Source: Ziziphus jujuba (taxonomy: Eukaryota; Streptophyta; Magnoliopsida; Rosales; Rhamnaceae). Taken from it: DNA of 64,000 bases. The position numbers and the translations under genes are program-made. This document shows positions 32,266 to 44,473 of the stretch, in pieces. Each line of letters begins with the position of its first letter. Positions within the stretch are counted from its first letter, which is position 1. The notes under the pieces are model-generated. The model saw only the letters and a list, made by a program, of their open reading frames with translations, had not been told where the DNA came from and did no database searches. The stretch covers positions 12,855,001 to 12,919,000 of the forward strand of contig NC_083385.1 in the NCBI RefSeq assembly GCF_031755915.1, read 5' to 3'.

Positions 32266-35200
32266 TTAAGTAGTCTGAACAACTCCAAGCTTATTCTTTA
32301 GATAGAGAAACCTGGAAGTTCCTAAACTCTTTGTAAACACATCAGCAACCTGATCTCGAGTAGGCACATATCGAATTTGGAGAGATTTTTCCAAGACTTT
32401 ATCCCTGACAAAATGCATATCTATCTCAATATGTTTGGTCCTTTGATGTAGAACTGGATTTTCTGCTAAAGCTGCTGCACTAAGACTGTCAGTCCAAACT
32501 ATAGGAATTGGTAACTGAAGTTCCAGCTCCTTGATCAAGTTTTGTAACCAACATAGTTCTGAGGTGATGTGAGCCAGGGCTCTATACTCTGCCTCAGTGC
32601 TTGAACAAGCTACAACTTGCTGCTTCTTGGACCTCCATGAAATAAGATTTGAACCTAGAAAAATTCCATAACCACTTGTTGATCTTCTGTCTGTTCGATC
32701 ACTTGCCCAATCTGAGTCTGAAAATCCATGAACAACAAGTTTCATTGTTGACTTGATGAACAAGCCATGTGTTGCAGTGCCTTTTAAGTATCTTAACAAT
32801 CGTTTACAAGCATCCCAATGTAAAGATGTTGGAGCTTGCACAAATTGACTGAGTTTATTCACTGTAAAACTAATATTAGGTCTGGTCAATGTAAGATATT
32901 GAAGAGCACCAATGGTACTTCGATACAACTCAGGATTTGACAAAATATCTCCCTCTTCTAGAGATAAAGGCTTATTAGAAACCATAGGTGATGGTGAGGG
33001 CCTAGCTCCATCCATTTTAGTCTTTTTAAGCAAATCAAGTATATATTTTGTCTGGGTTAACAGCATACCCTTACTGTTTCTTGTAGCTTCAATACCAAGA
33101 AAGTAACTCAAGTGTCCCAAGTCTTTAAGAGAAAATTGAGAATTCAAATCTGAGATAAGTTGCTTAATTGCTACTCTCCATTAGAACCAGTGACAATAAT
33201 GTCATCTACATATACCAAAACTAAAGTTTATGCAATTTTGGTCTTCAAAACAAACAAAGAGGAGTCAGAAACTGTATTAACAAAACCCTTGCTTAGGAAA
33301 GCACCCTTCAATTTTTCAAACCAAGCACGTGGTGCTTGTTTAAGGCCATATAAAGCCTTATGAAGCTGACACACATGTGTTGGAAATTGTTTATCCTCAT
33401 ATCCTTGTGGTTGAGTGAGATAAACTGTTTCTTGAAGATCACCATTAAGAAATGCATTATTAAAGTCTAGTTGTCTTACCTCCCAGTTGTGTGAAATAGC
33501 AAGACTAAGCACTAATCATATAGTGGTAGGCTTTATCACTGGACTAAAAGTTTCATTGAAGTCAAAGCCAGGTTGTTGATGAAACCCTTTTGCAACAAAC
33601 CTTGCCTTGTACCTCTGAACAGTTCCATCAGCATTTCTTTTTACTCGAAAAATCCATTTGTGACCAATGAGATTCATTCCAGAATGATAGGGAACCAAAG
33701 ACCAAGTGTTGTTTCTGACAAGTGCTCCATATTCCTGATCCATTGCTGCTTTCCACCTTGGATTTGTTAAAGCATCAGTAACACTAACTGGTTCAACATC
33801 AACTGGATCTGCAGCATGTTGAGTAAGAGCAAACACTTTGGGTTTGAAAACTCCACTCTTAGATCGTGTTTGCATAGGATGAATTGAAATAGTTTCTGAG
33901 ATGGATTTTGATTCACGTTTGACAGTGTTGTTGAAGTCTCTAAAGGGTCCATAGGCAACTCAGATTCCAAACGTATGTCAGACTGATTATGATTTCCTGA
34001 AGTCAGAGTTGGAGAGTTATTTAAGCTGACTGAACTGGAACTTCTAGTTGATAAATTTGAGTCTGAAGCACAATGTTGTGGCAATGATTTGATGAGGACT
34101 AGAGGAGCTGTTGAAACCTGAGTTTTGTGAAGCTTAGACTTATCTGCTGAACTAGTTTGTAAGAAACCAGTAGAAAAAGGAAACTCCTTTTCATTAAAAT
34201 TTACACTTCGAGCAATGTAAATCTTGCCAGAAGAAGACATGTATTTGTAACCTTTATGATCATCACTGTAACCAATGAACACACATTTCTCAGTATGAAA
34301 TTGAAACTTATGATTCTGAAAAGGTCTGAGGAAAGGAAAACAAGCACTTCCAAAAACCTTTAGAAAATCATAGTCAGGTACTTTCTTAAACAGCAATTCA
34401 AAAGGACTGTGAAAATCAAGAATGGCAGTTGGAAGCCTGTTAATTACATAAACTGCTGAAGTAAAAGCTTCCCACCAGTATAGAAGTGGCATGTGTGCTT
34501 GAGCAAGAAAAGACAGACCAACCTCAACAATGTGTCTGTGTTTTCTCTCAGCTCTACCATTTTGCTGATGCATGTAAGGGCATGAATGCCTGAACTTTAT
34601 ACCAACCTGTTGTAAGTAAGGAAGAAAACATCTGTATTCACCACCCTAATCTGACTGAACCACCTTAAGTTTTGTATCAAACAATCTTTCCACCATGACA
34701 TGAAAATGCTTAAAAATAGATAAAGCTTCTGATTTTACTGTCATGGGATAAATCCAAGTAAACCTGGAGTAGTCATCAATGAAGTGTATATAATATCGAT
34801 ACCCTTCTTTAGAAACTGTTGCAGCAGGTCCCCAAACATCAGTGTGTACCAGTTCAAGAGGAGCTGAAGCTTTCGAGTTTGACAAGGAAAAATGACAGAG
34901 ATGATTTTTTCCAAGCTGACAAGCTTCACAAAAAGCTAAACTTTTATTTATACGCAAATCTGGTTTATACAAAGACAACACTTTGTTTATGACAGCCTCT
35001 GAAGCATGTCCTAACCTTTGGTGCAGTACATCAAAATCAATACAACTAGTATTCAAACACAACTGACCAGTTTGTGAGGAATCTGATACATTTGACTCCT
35101 TAGTAGAATCAGAAAGAGGTAAACTCACACCAGCAGGTCTATATGTAGTACAATTTGTATGAATTTCTGAAGAATGACAATCTTTTGATACAAGACACTC

Positions 35201-37045
35201 TTTTTGTATAGATGAGACAGCACCAGATAGTACACACATTGCCTTATTCATTACTAAGCAGCTACCAGTTTCCTTAAAGGCAGTAGACTTTGATCCAAGG
35301 AGAATCCCAACATCTTGACTTGTGTCCTTGTAAGGTATTTGTAATTTGTAAAGTCCATCTTCAAGTAATCCGTGAAGCACCACCTTCCCCATCTGTTTGT
35401 CCTTATTGAAGCAATTATGTTTATCAAATTCAACTATTATATTGTTGTCACATACCAATTTTGATATACTCAACAAATTTTTTGCTATTGTTGGAACAAC
35501 GAGAACATTTTGCAGCAACAAAACATAATTGGGACAAGTGAGAGAGGGAATCAGTGTATTACCTACACTAGCAATGTCAAGACTTTGACCATTGCCAACT
35601 AAAAGCTTGTCGTTGCCACTGTAATCAACCTGGTGCATAAGATTACCACCATCTGCAACAACATGATTTGTTGCACCACTATCCAAATACCAATTTGGAT
35701 CTCCAACCAAAACTGGTGTGGTGACAACATTAGCAGAAGCTTGTCCTGAATATTCACTTCCAACAGACTTAATATCTGAATTGTGAAAATTCTGATGAGG
35801 AATAATCTGTCCATTCCCACTTTGAAATTCTCTAGTGACCATTCGTGGATAAGAAACAAGAGAATTATACCCAGCTGCACTTATAGGTAAGCCACCATTG
35901 TGTGTTGGAACAATAGGTCGAGTCATTAAACCAGAACCATTAAAGACAGAAGAACTTAGCATTGCTGGATTATTCAACTGTGAGAACTGAGCATTATAGC
36001 CAACAGAATTAGGTGCATAGTTATGTCCATGAATTCCTTGAAAAACAGAATTTCCAGAATTTGAATCTCTGTAGTAACACACACTAGCCAGATGACCAAC
36101 AATCCCACAGATTTGACACTGTGGTCTCCAATTCCTATGGTTTCGACCTCTACCTCTACCTCTTCCATAGTAACCTCTACCACGAAAATCTTCAAAACTC
36201 CCTCTTTCATAAAAACCAGACTTTCCAGTACTATAATCTTTATGAATGGATGAGTTAGCATGATTAGAAGTATTCAAGGTAGTAGATGATGATGGTAGAG
36301 TATTACTAGAGCCTAAATTCAACTGATTATTGAAAGCAGACACCAGATTTGCAGAATGAAACATAGCCACAGTATTATTCTGTTCAATAGTTGTTTCATA
36401 ATGAGAGAGAAAATGCTTTACCTCTTGAAGGCTAGGTAAAGGAGGTCTACTAGTGTAGTTTACACGAACTGTTTCAAATTCAGGCCCTAAGCCATTCAAG
36501 ATGCACATAACTAATTCCTTCTCAGAGACCAGAAAACCACCAGAACACATCTTGTCAGCAATTTTCTTCATCTTTTTGCAATAATCTAGAATTTTCATTG
36601 AGCCTTTCTTGGTTGTCTGTAACTCATTTCGAAGGTGCAATATAAAAACCTCAGAATGACAAGAGTAAGTTTCCTCAATTGTGATCCACAAACGTCTTGA
36701 GGTTTTCAATCCTACTAGATCTGCAAGCTCTTCAACTTCAATTGCAGTAGTCAACCAGCCTAGCAGTAGCTGATCTTGCAAAATCCAAACTTGCTGTTCA
36801 ACAGAAAACTTAGACAAACTGTGATCATTAACCTCTACATCACTAAACACAAATACTTGCATGAACTCTGGCTCATCAGTCAGTACAAACTTATCAAGCT
36901 TGTGACCTCGTAATATAGGAAGAATTTGTGACTTCCACACCAAGAAATTTTCACTGTTAAGCTTCAGAATGCTACTAGAAAATGGAGATATTGTAACCAA
37001 AGAATTTTCATTCTTATCAGAAATCAGACTTGCAAACGAGTTCAT
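32266..37045 (-). pseudogene. Copia gag-pol with nonsense and frameshift lesions
   Basis: Gag probably starts at the Met at 37045 (MNSFASLISDKN). The upstream frame into the LTR is non-coding. Zinc knuckle: CQICGIVGHLASVC. Protease: WYLDSGATNHV. Integrase: HQRLGHAS with CEACQLGKNH, then a stop TAG at 34646-34648 right after the catalytic QSD. RT resumes with KARFVAKGFHQQPGFDF. A frameshift lies near 33.9 kb, a TGA at 33516-33518 replaces what is normally Arg after PTTI, and more frame changes fall at 33150-33230 around YVDDIIVTG. The RNase H part (32266-33147) is open and well conserved (GFSDSDWASDRTDRRSTSG). The element cannot make its own enzymes as read. Confidence 0.92.
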
Positions 37046-37099
37046 GACGTTCGAAACTCCTGAATTTTCCTTTTTTTTTTTTACTGGATCGTCAATCTC

Positions 37100-37111
37100 A
37101 CTCTGATACCA
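37100..37111 (-). other. Primer-binding site (tRNA-iMet)
   Basis: Element-sense TGGTATCAGAGT directly adjoining the 5' LTR; 11 of 12 bases as in the usual iMet site. Confidence 0.9.
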
Positions 37112-37380
37112 TGTAAAAGTTGTGTTTGGATAGAAGGAAAATAAAAGAAAATGTCGAAGGAAAGAAGAGAGAAAGATAGAAAGAAAGAAAAACAGAATTG
37201 TAAAACTGTAATTGATTTTCACTTCCAAAAAAAAAAAATACATGTGAAAACACTATTAATACAGGTAGTATAACTAACAACTGCTGACCTGTACTAACAA
37301 CTTGACAACTTGCCAAAACAAACAACTGTTTTATTAACCAACATTGCCACGTCACTAACTCTAACTAATATACTTCAACA
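37112..37380 (-). repeat. 5' LTR of second Copia
   Basis: 269 bp; pairs with 31813-32080. Confidence 0.95.
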
Positions 37381-37983
37381 CTGGCAGAGATGGACATGAT
37401 GAAGTCTTTGAATGGCTAAATTCTAAAGAGGATAACTTGGTGATTTATATCAACTTTGGGAGTTTAACCAAGTTCTCGGCCACCCAGCTTAGAGAAATCG
37501 CTCATGGTCTTGAAGTTCTTCTGGTTATCCATTCAAAGGGGTTTTATAATAAAGGACTGGGCACCCCAAATGCTCATTTTGGGTCATCCAGCAATTGGGG
37601 GAATGGTGACGCATTGTGGTTGGAATTCAATACTCGAAGGAGTGAATGCCGGGCTGCCGATGATCACTTGGCCTGTGTTTGTGGAGCAATTTTACAATGA
37701 GAAGCTTCTGACCGATGTACTGAGAATTGGTGTGGCGGTAGGAGTGAAGGAATTGAGAAACTATGGGCAAGAAGAGACGATGGTGATGAAGAGAGAGGAG
37801 ATTGAGAAGGCAGTGAGGGTGTTGACGGGTGATGGAGAAGAGGAATTAGAGATGAGGAAAAGAGTGATAAAGCTTCAAGATGCAGCAAACAAGGCTGTGG
37901 AGGTCCGGGGTTCATCTCATGCTAACCTCATGGCTTTGATAAACGAGTTAAAGTTAATGAAGGTCAGGAAAATAACAGACTAG

Positions 37984-39559
37984 GACGTTGTTAGATGTGT
38001 TCTAGAGTTTTTCTTCTGCTGTGTGATTTTTCTTTTTTTTCTTTTTTTCTTTTTTTTGGGATTTTCTCTAAACATACTAGCAGTTTCTCCTGTTGTGTTT
38101 TGGTCCGGATTTGTGAATTTAATTGCCATTATTAATTAAGTCATGGAATAGTAGTACAAAATACACAAAACTCTAGGGAGTTGGCACTCCCAATTTACAG
38201 TAAAATGGATCCCACATATATATGCTATGTTAGTTGGGAATCGGTATTCCAGAAACACTGGAAATTTGCTTGAGCAGTAGAGTATTGGGAGTTTGTTTAT
38301 TTATATCTTTTTTTGCCAAATTGTAGAGTATTAGAAGTTATACACTTAGTAAAGTTTCACTTCTTTAATAGCAAACAAGCAAACAAAACAAACCTAAAGG
38401 AACTTATATATAATACTACTTAAACACACTAACCATTTAATATCAAAGTTTCACTTTGAATTAATAAATTAATAGCAAAAGATGCTGTTTGGTTAAAATA
38501 ACTTGTAGGAATCCTATATGCGATTGTCCCCAAATCCCAAAATTAATACAATAATAAACAAAATTTTCAATAAATAAAAATAATTAAACCAAATGACAAA
38601 AAAAAAATCCTGAAAGGTTCTTTTTAGTGCCTAAATGAAAGGACTTTAATAATTGAGAATGAAAGTTAACAAGAAAGGAAAACTAAATTAAAGATTATAG
38701 AAATAAAAAATTGACCCAAAAAAAATTGAGCAAAGCTAAAAACTAAACAATGGAAGTTGCAAAGAAAAATAATAATAATAATAAAAATAAAAAAAGGATT
38801 CCATGAGGAGAAATTGTTTGTTGAAGGTGAAGCCTTGCATTTATAACTTTAGATGCTCAATGAGTGTAAAAGTTTTAATTCAAGTAGAACTCTATTTTTA
38901 ATCATATTAAAAAATTTGGCTGGGTATAAAATTCAAAATTTAATATCAATGAAAATATTAAAGGTTTAAAATATGAAAACATCCACGGAAATATCGAATA
39001 TTAATAAAAATTCATAAAAAAATCAATGAAAATTTATTTTTAAAAAAACAAATTTTATGGTGTATTTAATATAGAATTTAAAGGATTTTAAAAGCTTTTA
39101 AAAGTTTAGAGTTATTTGATTTAGATTTTAAAAAAATCCATACAAGTCTAATGATATTCAATTCAGATTTTGATAGATTTTATAAAAGTCCATTAGAATT
39201 TAAATATATTTAATTATAACTTTATAGAATTTTTTAAAAAACCGGTGATATTCAAAAAATCATTGATTTTAAAAAGCTTTAAAAAATGATGGATTTTAAT
39301 AGATTTAAAAGGATTTTAACAGTGAAATTGTGAAAAAAAAATTATCAATATGAAATCCAGCCTTAAACCCAAAGATTTCATTGGATTTTTACAAAAGTTT
39401 TATGAAATTTAGAGAATTCCATAACAAAATATAAAATCTTTTAAAGTTCATAACTCATTTTAAATCCATCAAAACTCTAAATTGAATATATCCCCTTAAA
39501 AATTAATTTGTTTAATTAATTAATTATTAATACTAACACACAAAAATATGAATAACGGA

Positions 39560-39585
<26 letters not shown>
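37984..39585. other. AT-rich spacer downstream of fourth UGT (B-type spacer)
   Basis: The block at 38125-38450 (attaattaagtcatggaat, then gctatgttagttgggaat) recurs at 42275-42490 after the fifth remnant. This shows that B-type copies share their own downstream sequence. The remainder is AT-rich with no gene. Confidence 0.5.
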
Positions 39586-39590
<5 letters not shown>

Positions 39591-39681
39591 GTAAACCATC
39601 AGCTATTTCTATTTTCTAAAAGCCTTCAGCCATATTATGTAAACCATCAGCTATTTCTATTTTCTAAAAGCCTTCAGCCAT
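39586..39681. repeat. Exact 48-bp tandem duplication
   Basis: Two perfect copies of a 48-bp unit beginning attatgtaaaccatcagcta and ending cttcagccat, flanked on both sides by AT microsatellites. Confidence 0.95.
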
Positions 39682-39690
39682 ACTTTTTAA

Positions 39691-39724
<34 letters not shown>

Positions 39725-40545
39725 CATTCAGCCTAGTGAATTTCAAATGCCACTAATTAATTTCAGTTTTCCAACTCCACTTCAAAGCGACCAGCAGCCA
39801 CCTGATTTTCATGAAAACTCATTTGGCTTATCATTGTACCCAAGCAGCCAACCAGCGAGCCACGTGTTTGTCCAAAGCCATTCAACCAACTCTTTAACTT
39901 AGCCAAGTTGTTTTTATATCCATTTTGCCACATTAAATTTCAGCCACGTTATATACCATATGCATATTTAGCCAAGTTATGAATTTTAAAAACTAATATG
40001 GTTAATATAATTAGACAGATTTATAATTAATGTGGTCAATCCATCCTATTAAATAATTTTTCCAATAATAATTTCTCTCCTCAAGCTATTCAACTTTTTT
40101 CTAAAACCCTCCTGGCCACCCATATCAGCCAAAAGTTACCAGCCAGTGCCCATAAATCAATTGAAGAAAAGACATCTAGCTAAAGAAGTATACCTTGGCT
40201 AGTTGACAAAGTTCCATTTTACATTGGGTCCACCACCATTACCCCATTAGTTAAGTTTCTTCTACAACCCATCAGCCAAACAATTTCTAAAATCCATCAA
40301 CCAACGAATTTCCAAAACTCACTAGCCCCAACATATTTTTAAAACCATTAGCCACGTCGTTCTCATTAGCCAACAAATTTTTAACATCCGTCAGCCAAGG
40401 CATTTTTTTAGAACTCATCAACCAATTCATTTTCTTAAACCCATTAACCAAGACAATTAGCCATCATTTGTTTCACAAAGCCATCAATAAGGGAATTTGA
40501 CAAAAATCCATTATCAATTTCTCAAAAATCCTTTAACCAAAGCTA
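39590..40545. repeat. Degenerate AGCCAA/AACCAA minisatellite region
   Basis: Roughly two dozen occurrences of cAGCCAa, tTAGCCAa or tcAACCAa spaced about 20-40 bases apart, often preceded by aaaacCCATc. It looks like a heavily diverged tandem array. There is no open frame and no match that I recognise. Confidence 0.5.
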
Positions 40546-41492
40546 TTAAATATGTATATATATTTTTTTTGGGTCAAAACACATGCTTTAGGACTTTGCA
40601 TGGAATATGGAACTGAGAAGAGAAGTGAAAAAAATGAAACGAAAGTAAATAAAGTATCACGTATCTTGTCTTCTCTGACATGATTATATTTATTATTTTA
40701 TTTGAACGTATTCAATTTTCACATTATGCATACATATATATATATATATATATCAAAAATATAAAATTTTGAGATATCCAAAAGCCAAAAAAAAAAAAAA
40801 AAAAAAAAAAAGGAAAGAAAACCAAAACAAGTTGCCAGTGAAAAAAAAATCGCAACAATTAATTAAACAAACATACAGTCAAATAAAAAATAATAAAAAT
40901 AAACATATATTCTAAAATAAATATTTATATATATATATATTATTAATTATTGATGCTGTGATACAATATAAATCATTAAATAGGTTGAATTTGAGACATA
41001 AACTAGTAGAAAATGCCAAGGGGACGATCCCAAATCAAGTAAATATAATAGTAATTCCCGGGTGCGGAGGCAGGATCTCAATAGATTAAGGTAAAATGGT
41101 AGTTTAGAATTTCAAAAAAAATTAAGTGATAAAAATTTTCTGAATCCCCACGGTGATTTATCTCAAACTGATTCCGGATTAAAGGATGAAGCCCTTATAC
41201 ATCAAGTCATGGAATGATATAGTAAGTTAAAGCATATACGTACATGCATGTGCAAAGTTCTTTGTTATGATAGATCCTTGTCTCTAGCAGTACTTCTCAA
41301 TCTTTTGTAGTTTTTTTTTTAAATATTGGATGCTAATATAATTATGCCATCAAAGATTGCAGATGACATGGAGAAATAAAGGATACAAAATAGGATTGTA
41401 TCTTGGACACCCATAATCAGATGACAGCACAAAGCAACAATGAGGGTTTTGAGTGTCGTCCATGAAACTGTATTTTGAATTTTCTAAGTTAG
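40546..41492. other. Spacer duplicated upstream of the sixth UGT
   Basis: The stretch 40650-41060 (aaagtatcacgtat, aacaagttgc, tagtagaaaatgccaagg, gacgatcc) matches 43335-43750 just upstream of the UGT at 43990. It has a poly(A) run at 40789-40811 and an AT repeat at 40735-40752. No gene. Confidence 0.5.
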
Positions 41493-42275
41493 ATCTTTGT
41501 CTGGAAGTGGCTAGCAAGCTCGAAGTTCCTAGTATCACGGACTTATTTGTTTACCCTTCAAGCCGTGCGTCCTTAGTTGCTATTCCAACTCTTTATTGCA
41601 ACTAAGTAAGCCTTTTGTTCACAAGAGGTGAAAGCTAAGCAAAGAAAACTAGAGCACAAAAGAGAGTTTGGGAGAATGAAAGTATATTGTTTAAAAGAGA
41701 GCTTTACAAGTGAATGTGTGGATTCTTGGTTCTATTTACAAATGAGGGTTCACTCCCTTTATATAGAGGGCTTGGTATGTAGTACAAGATACAACATTCT
41801 AGATATTGTATACATGGCACTATCCTAGATAAGATTCTACATAATTCTCCTAGATATTTCTATGAACTATTCTAGAAAGCCATCTGACTACATAATCCTA
41901 GAATGTTTTAAAAAGGTACATAAATCCTAAATTGTTCTATAGTATTCTAGAACTTTCCAGAGATCTCTTGAGTTATCTAGAATCTTCTAGACTTCTCTTG
42001 AATCATCTATAACTTTCTAAAATTCTCTTACCTAAAAGCTTCTAGAATCTTCAGATCCCTCTAGATTTCTCTTGAATTATCATGAATTTTCAAAATATTC
42101 CGGATAAGCATTAAGGATTCCTGCATTTTCCGTACTAGTCATTTTTCACTTTGTGCAGAGCATTGCATCAGGGTTTATGGACCTTACAAGTCCACTGAAC
42201 TCGATGTCATTTTGCTGCCTTGATTTCCGGATAAGATAGAGATGCCACCACGGATTCTCATGAATAGCTTCAATT
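41493..42275 (+). pseudogene. UGT73 remnant (B-type) interrupted by a roughly 580-bp insert
   Basis: A short piece translating as SLEVASKLEVP (41493-41532) is followed by foreign sequence. From about 42113 comes a match to TSHFSLCAEHCIRVYGPYKS and TELDVILLP, then a stop in the GFPDKIEMP region and a jump to RILMNSF-like sequence. Everything else is lost. Its middle part is most like the other B-type remnants. Confidence 0.8.
41533..42112. mobile_element. Inserted segment, possible solo LTR
   Basis: About 580 bp within the UGT remnant, with a TATA-like CTATATAAAG on the - strand (41757-41770 region) and many tctaga/ttctag repeats at 41800-42070. Size and composition fit a solo LTR. I could not fix TG...CA ends or a target duplication, so this is tentative. 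Confidence 0.4.
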
Positions 42276-43989
42276 ATTAATTAAGTCATGGAATGGTAGG
42301 AAAAAATTATACAATTCTCTAGGGAATTGGTACTTCCAACCCACAATTATTGGACCCAACATGTGGATCCCATATGCACGTGCTATGTTAGTTGGGAATT
42401 GATTGGAATTCCAAGAGTACTAGAAATTTGCTTTGAATATATATAGTAGAGTAGTGCAAGCTATAAATTTAGCAAAGTTTTACTCTAAATTAATAGTTAA
42501 TCACGCTACAGGATATTGCATGAAATGGATAAGGATCCTCTGTGCATTTAACCTTTGCCATATAAATTTGGTTATTTCTCTCTTGCAAAAATAAATATGG
42601 TTATTATTCATTAAGTTAATATCTTAACATATTCAAACATAAAACATTGTGATATTTCTACAAAAGTATGAAAGGTTATTTTTGAAAATAATTAAAAAAA
42701 ATTAAAAGTTATGGACAAATACCGTAAAAAAAAAAAATACAAAACAAATATTTTCAAAGAATAACGTTATTCACTATAGAAACAAAAAAAAAAAAAATTA
42801 CACATAAAAGTATAGCCACAAATATTTTTGTAGTTTTGACCATCAAATGATTTGTAAATATTTTGTTAAAAAAAAAAAGGCTCTTTTTACGTATGTATCA
42901 AATAATTTATCAAAGAAAAAAAGTAACGAATTTTAAAGAAAAGTACATATCTATCAAAGAATGTATTAAACTCTTTTTAATTTTTTTGAATATATTTTTG
43001 TAAGAATTGTTTAATACATCATAAATTTTTAAAAAGAATTTTTTTTTTTTTATTTCTCGAACTTGTTTTAGTTTTTTTTAGTAATGATATAGATTTTATT
43101 ATTGGTCAAAAGAAAAATATTTTCCGCTATATTAATATTTATAGAGAGCTATTTTATATCTTGGCAATTTATTTTAAAAAGTCTATCTAGTTAAATAATA
43201 TTTAAAGCATCAATAAATGGAAGAAAAAAAATGAAAATGGAAGAGTAAAGGGAGGAAGAATCTTAACCATTGAACTGATTTGCTTATTCATTTATGTCAT
43301 TAAAGTACAAAAAGATAAGATAAATGAAAGGAAAGAAAATATAAAGTATCACGTATATATATTGTCTTCTCCGTCATGATCTTTCTATTATTTTATTATA
43401 ACGTATTTACATTTCATATTATATAAAATTCAAAAGCATAAAATTTTGAGGTAGCCAAAACTATAAAAAAATAAAAAATAAAAAATAAAAAAAAAACACA
43501 AAACAAAAACAAGTTGCTCATGAAAAAAATGGCAACTATTAATTAAAGAAGAATACAGTTACAACAGAAATAAAATAAAATAAAATAAATAACAAAAAAT
43601 AAACATATTATTTATTATTGATGATGTTATTCAATATAACAAATCATTAAATATAAATTTATTTATTTTTTGGAACACAACTCATGATTAAATAAATAGT
43701 AGAAAATGCCAAGGAGACGATCCAAAATTCAATAAGTATAATAGTAATTCCAGTAACAGCATTAATAAATAAAAACTGAAAGTAAAAAACAAAGTTTTTT
43801 TAATAAATAAGGTGCCGATAGTATCTGTGGAATGGCAACTTAAGAACCTCTTTCAAGAAAGCCATATTTTGGTGTAGATATATTTAGTTGTATATATGTG
43901 TATTGAAAGGACACCTATTAGTTCATACTATTCCATCTTTCTATTTCTCTATTTGGTTTTGTTATCTGCTAAACAGAGAGAGACTAATC
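42276..43989. other. AT-rich spacer and upstream region of sixth UGT
   Basis: Starts with the B-type downstream block (42275-42490). Later 43335-43750 repeats 40650-41060. Otherwise homopolymer-rich, no gene. Confidence 0.45.
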
Positions 43990-44473
43990 ATGGGTTCAGA
44001 AATTGACCAATTATTACGAATCTTTTTCTTTCCACTACCAACTCCGGGCCACATGATCCCAATGGTAGAGGAGGCCAGAGTATTTGCCAAACATGGTGTG
44101 GATGTTACCATCATCCTCACCCCAGCCAACGCCGCTCTGTTCTGGAACAACATCGACCGTGATTTCAACTCCGGTCGCCTTATCAGAATCCACACCTTCC
44201 CATTCCCATCGGCCGAGGTTGGCCTCCCGGATGGTATCGAAAACTTCAACAACATCACTTCCATGGAGATGACCCGTGCACTCGCTCATGCCCTGCAACT
44301 TCTTCGAAAACCAATCGAGCAACTATTTCACGATATGCGACCTGATTGTATTGTCACCGACACGTTCTATCCTTGGACCTTGGATGTCGCAAATAAGCTC
44401 GGGATTCCAAGGTTAGGCTTTCGTGGTAGCAGCTATATTTCTCTCTGCGCCGAGTATTGTATTAAGAAGTATG

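Larger units (their letters stand above)
31813..37380 (-). mobile_element. Ty1/Copia retrotransposon, coding region broken
   Basis: A 5.6-kb element in - orientation. Its LTRs are 268 and 269 bp with two substitutions and one indel between them by eye (about 99% identity). The 5-bp target duplication CTGGC is perfect (31808-31812, 37381-37385). The primer-binding site abuts the 5' LTR directly and the purine tract GAGGGGGAAT precedes the 3' LTR. Domain order gag-protease-integrase-RT-RNase H fits Copia. Motifs such as HTDVWGPA and CSSTEAEYRALAH suggest the Ale/Retrofit side of Copia, only tentatively. Confidence 0.95.
31054..37983 (+). pseudogene. UGT73 pseudogene (B-type), decayed and split by Copia
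   Basis: Begins ATGGGATCAGA, then loses about 45 bases to reach CCGGGTCATATGATTCCG, removing the strand before the catalytic-His loop. Further lesions before the element are a missing base near 31125, one extra base at 31453-31472, and in-frame stops at gaatagag (about 31580) and catgtgag (about 31632). A Copia element occupies 31813-37380 with target duplication CTGGC. After it the gene resumes at GRDGHDEVFEWL-like sequence. It then lacks about 75 bases between the HGLE and KGFIIKDWAP regions, and ends with a complete PSPG box and C-terminus (37504-37983). Several lesions are independent of the insertion, so it was probably dead before the element landed. Confidence 0.92.

Noticed and set aside
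44461..44471. LTR start at TGTGATGTG (44472)
   Set aside because: The other LTR shares sequence only from TGATGTG; using 44474 gives equal 1135-bp LTRs, a near-matching 5-bp target site and keeps the UGT in phase.
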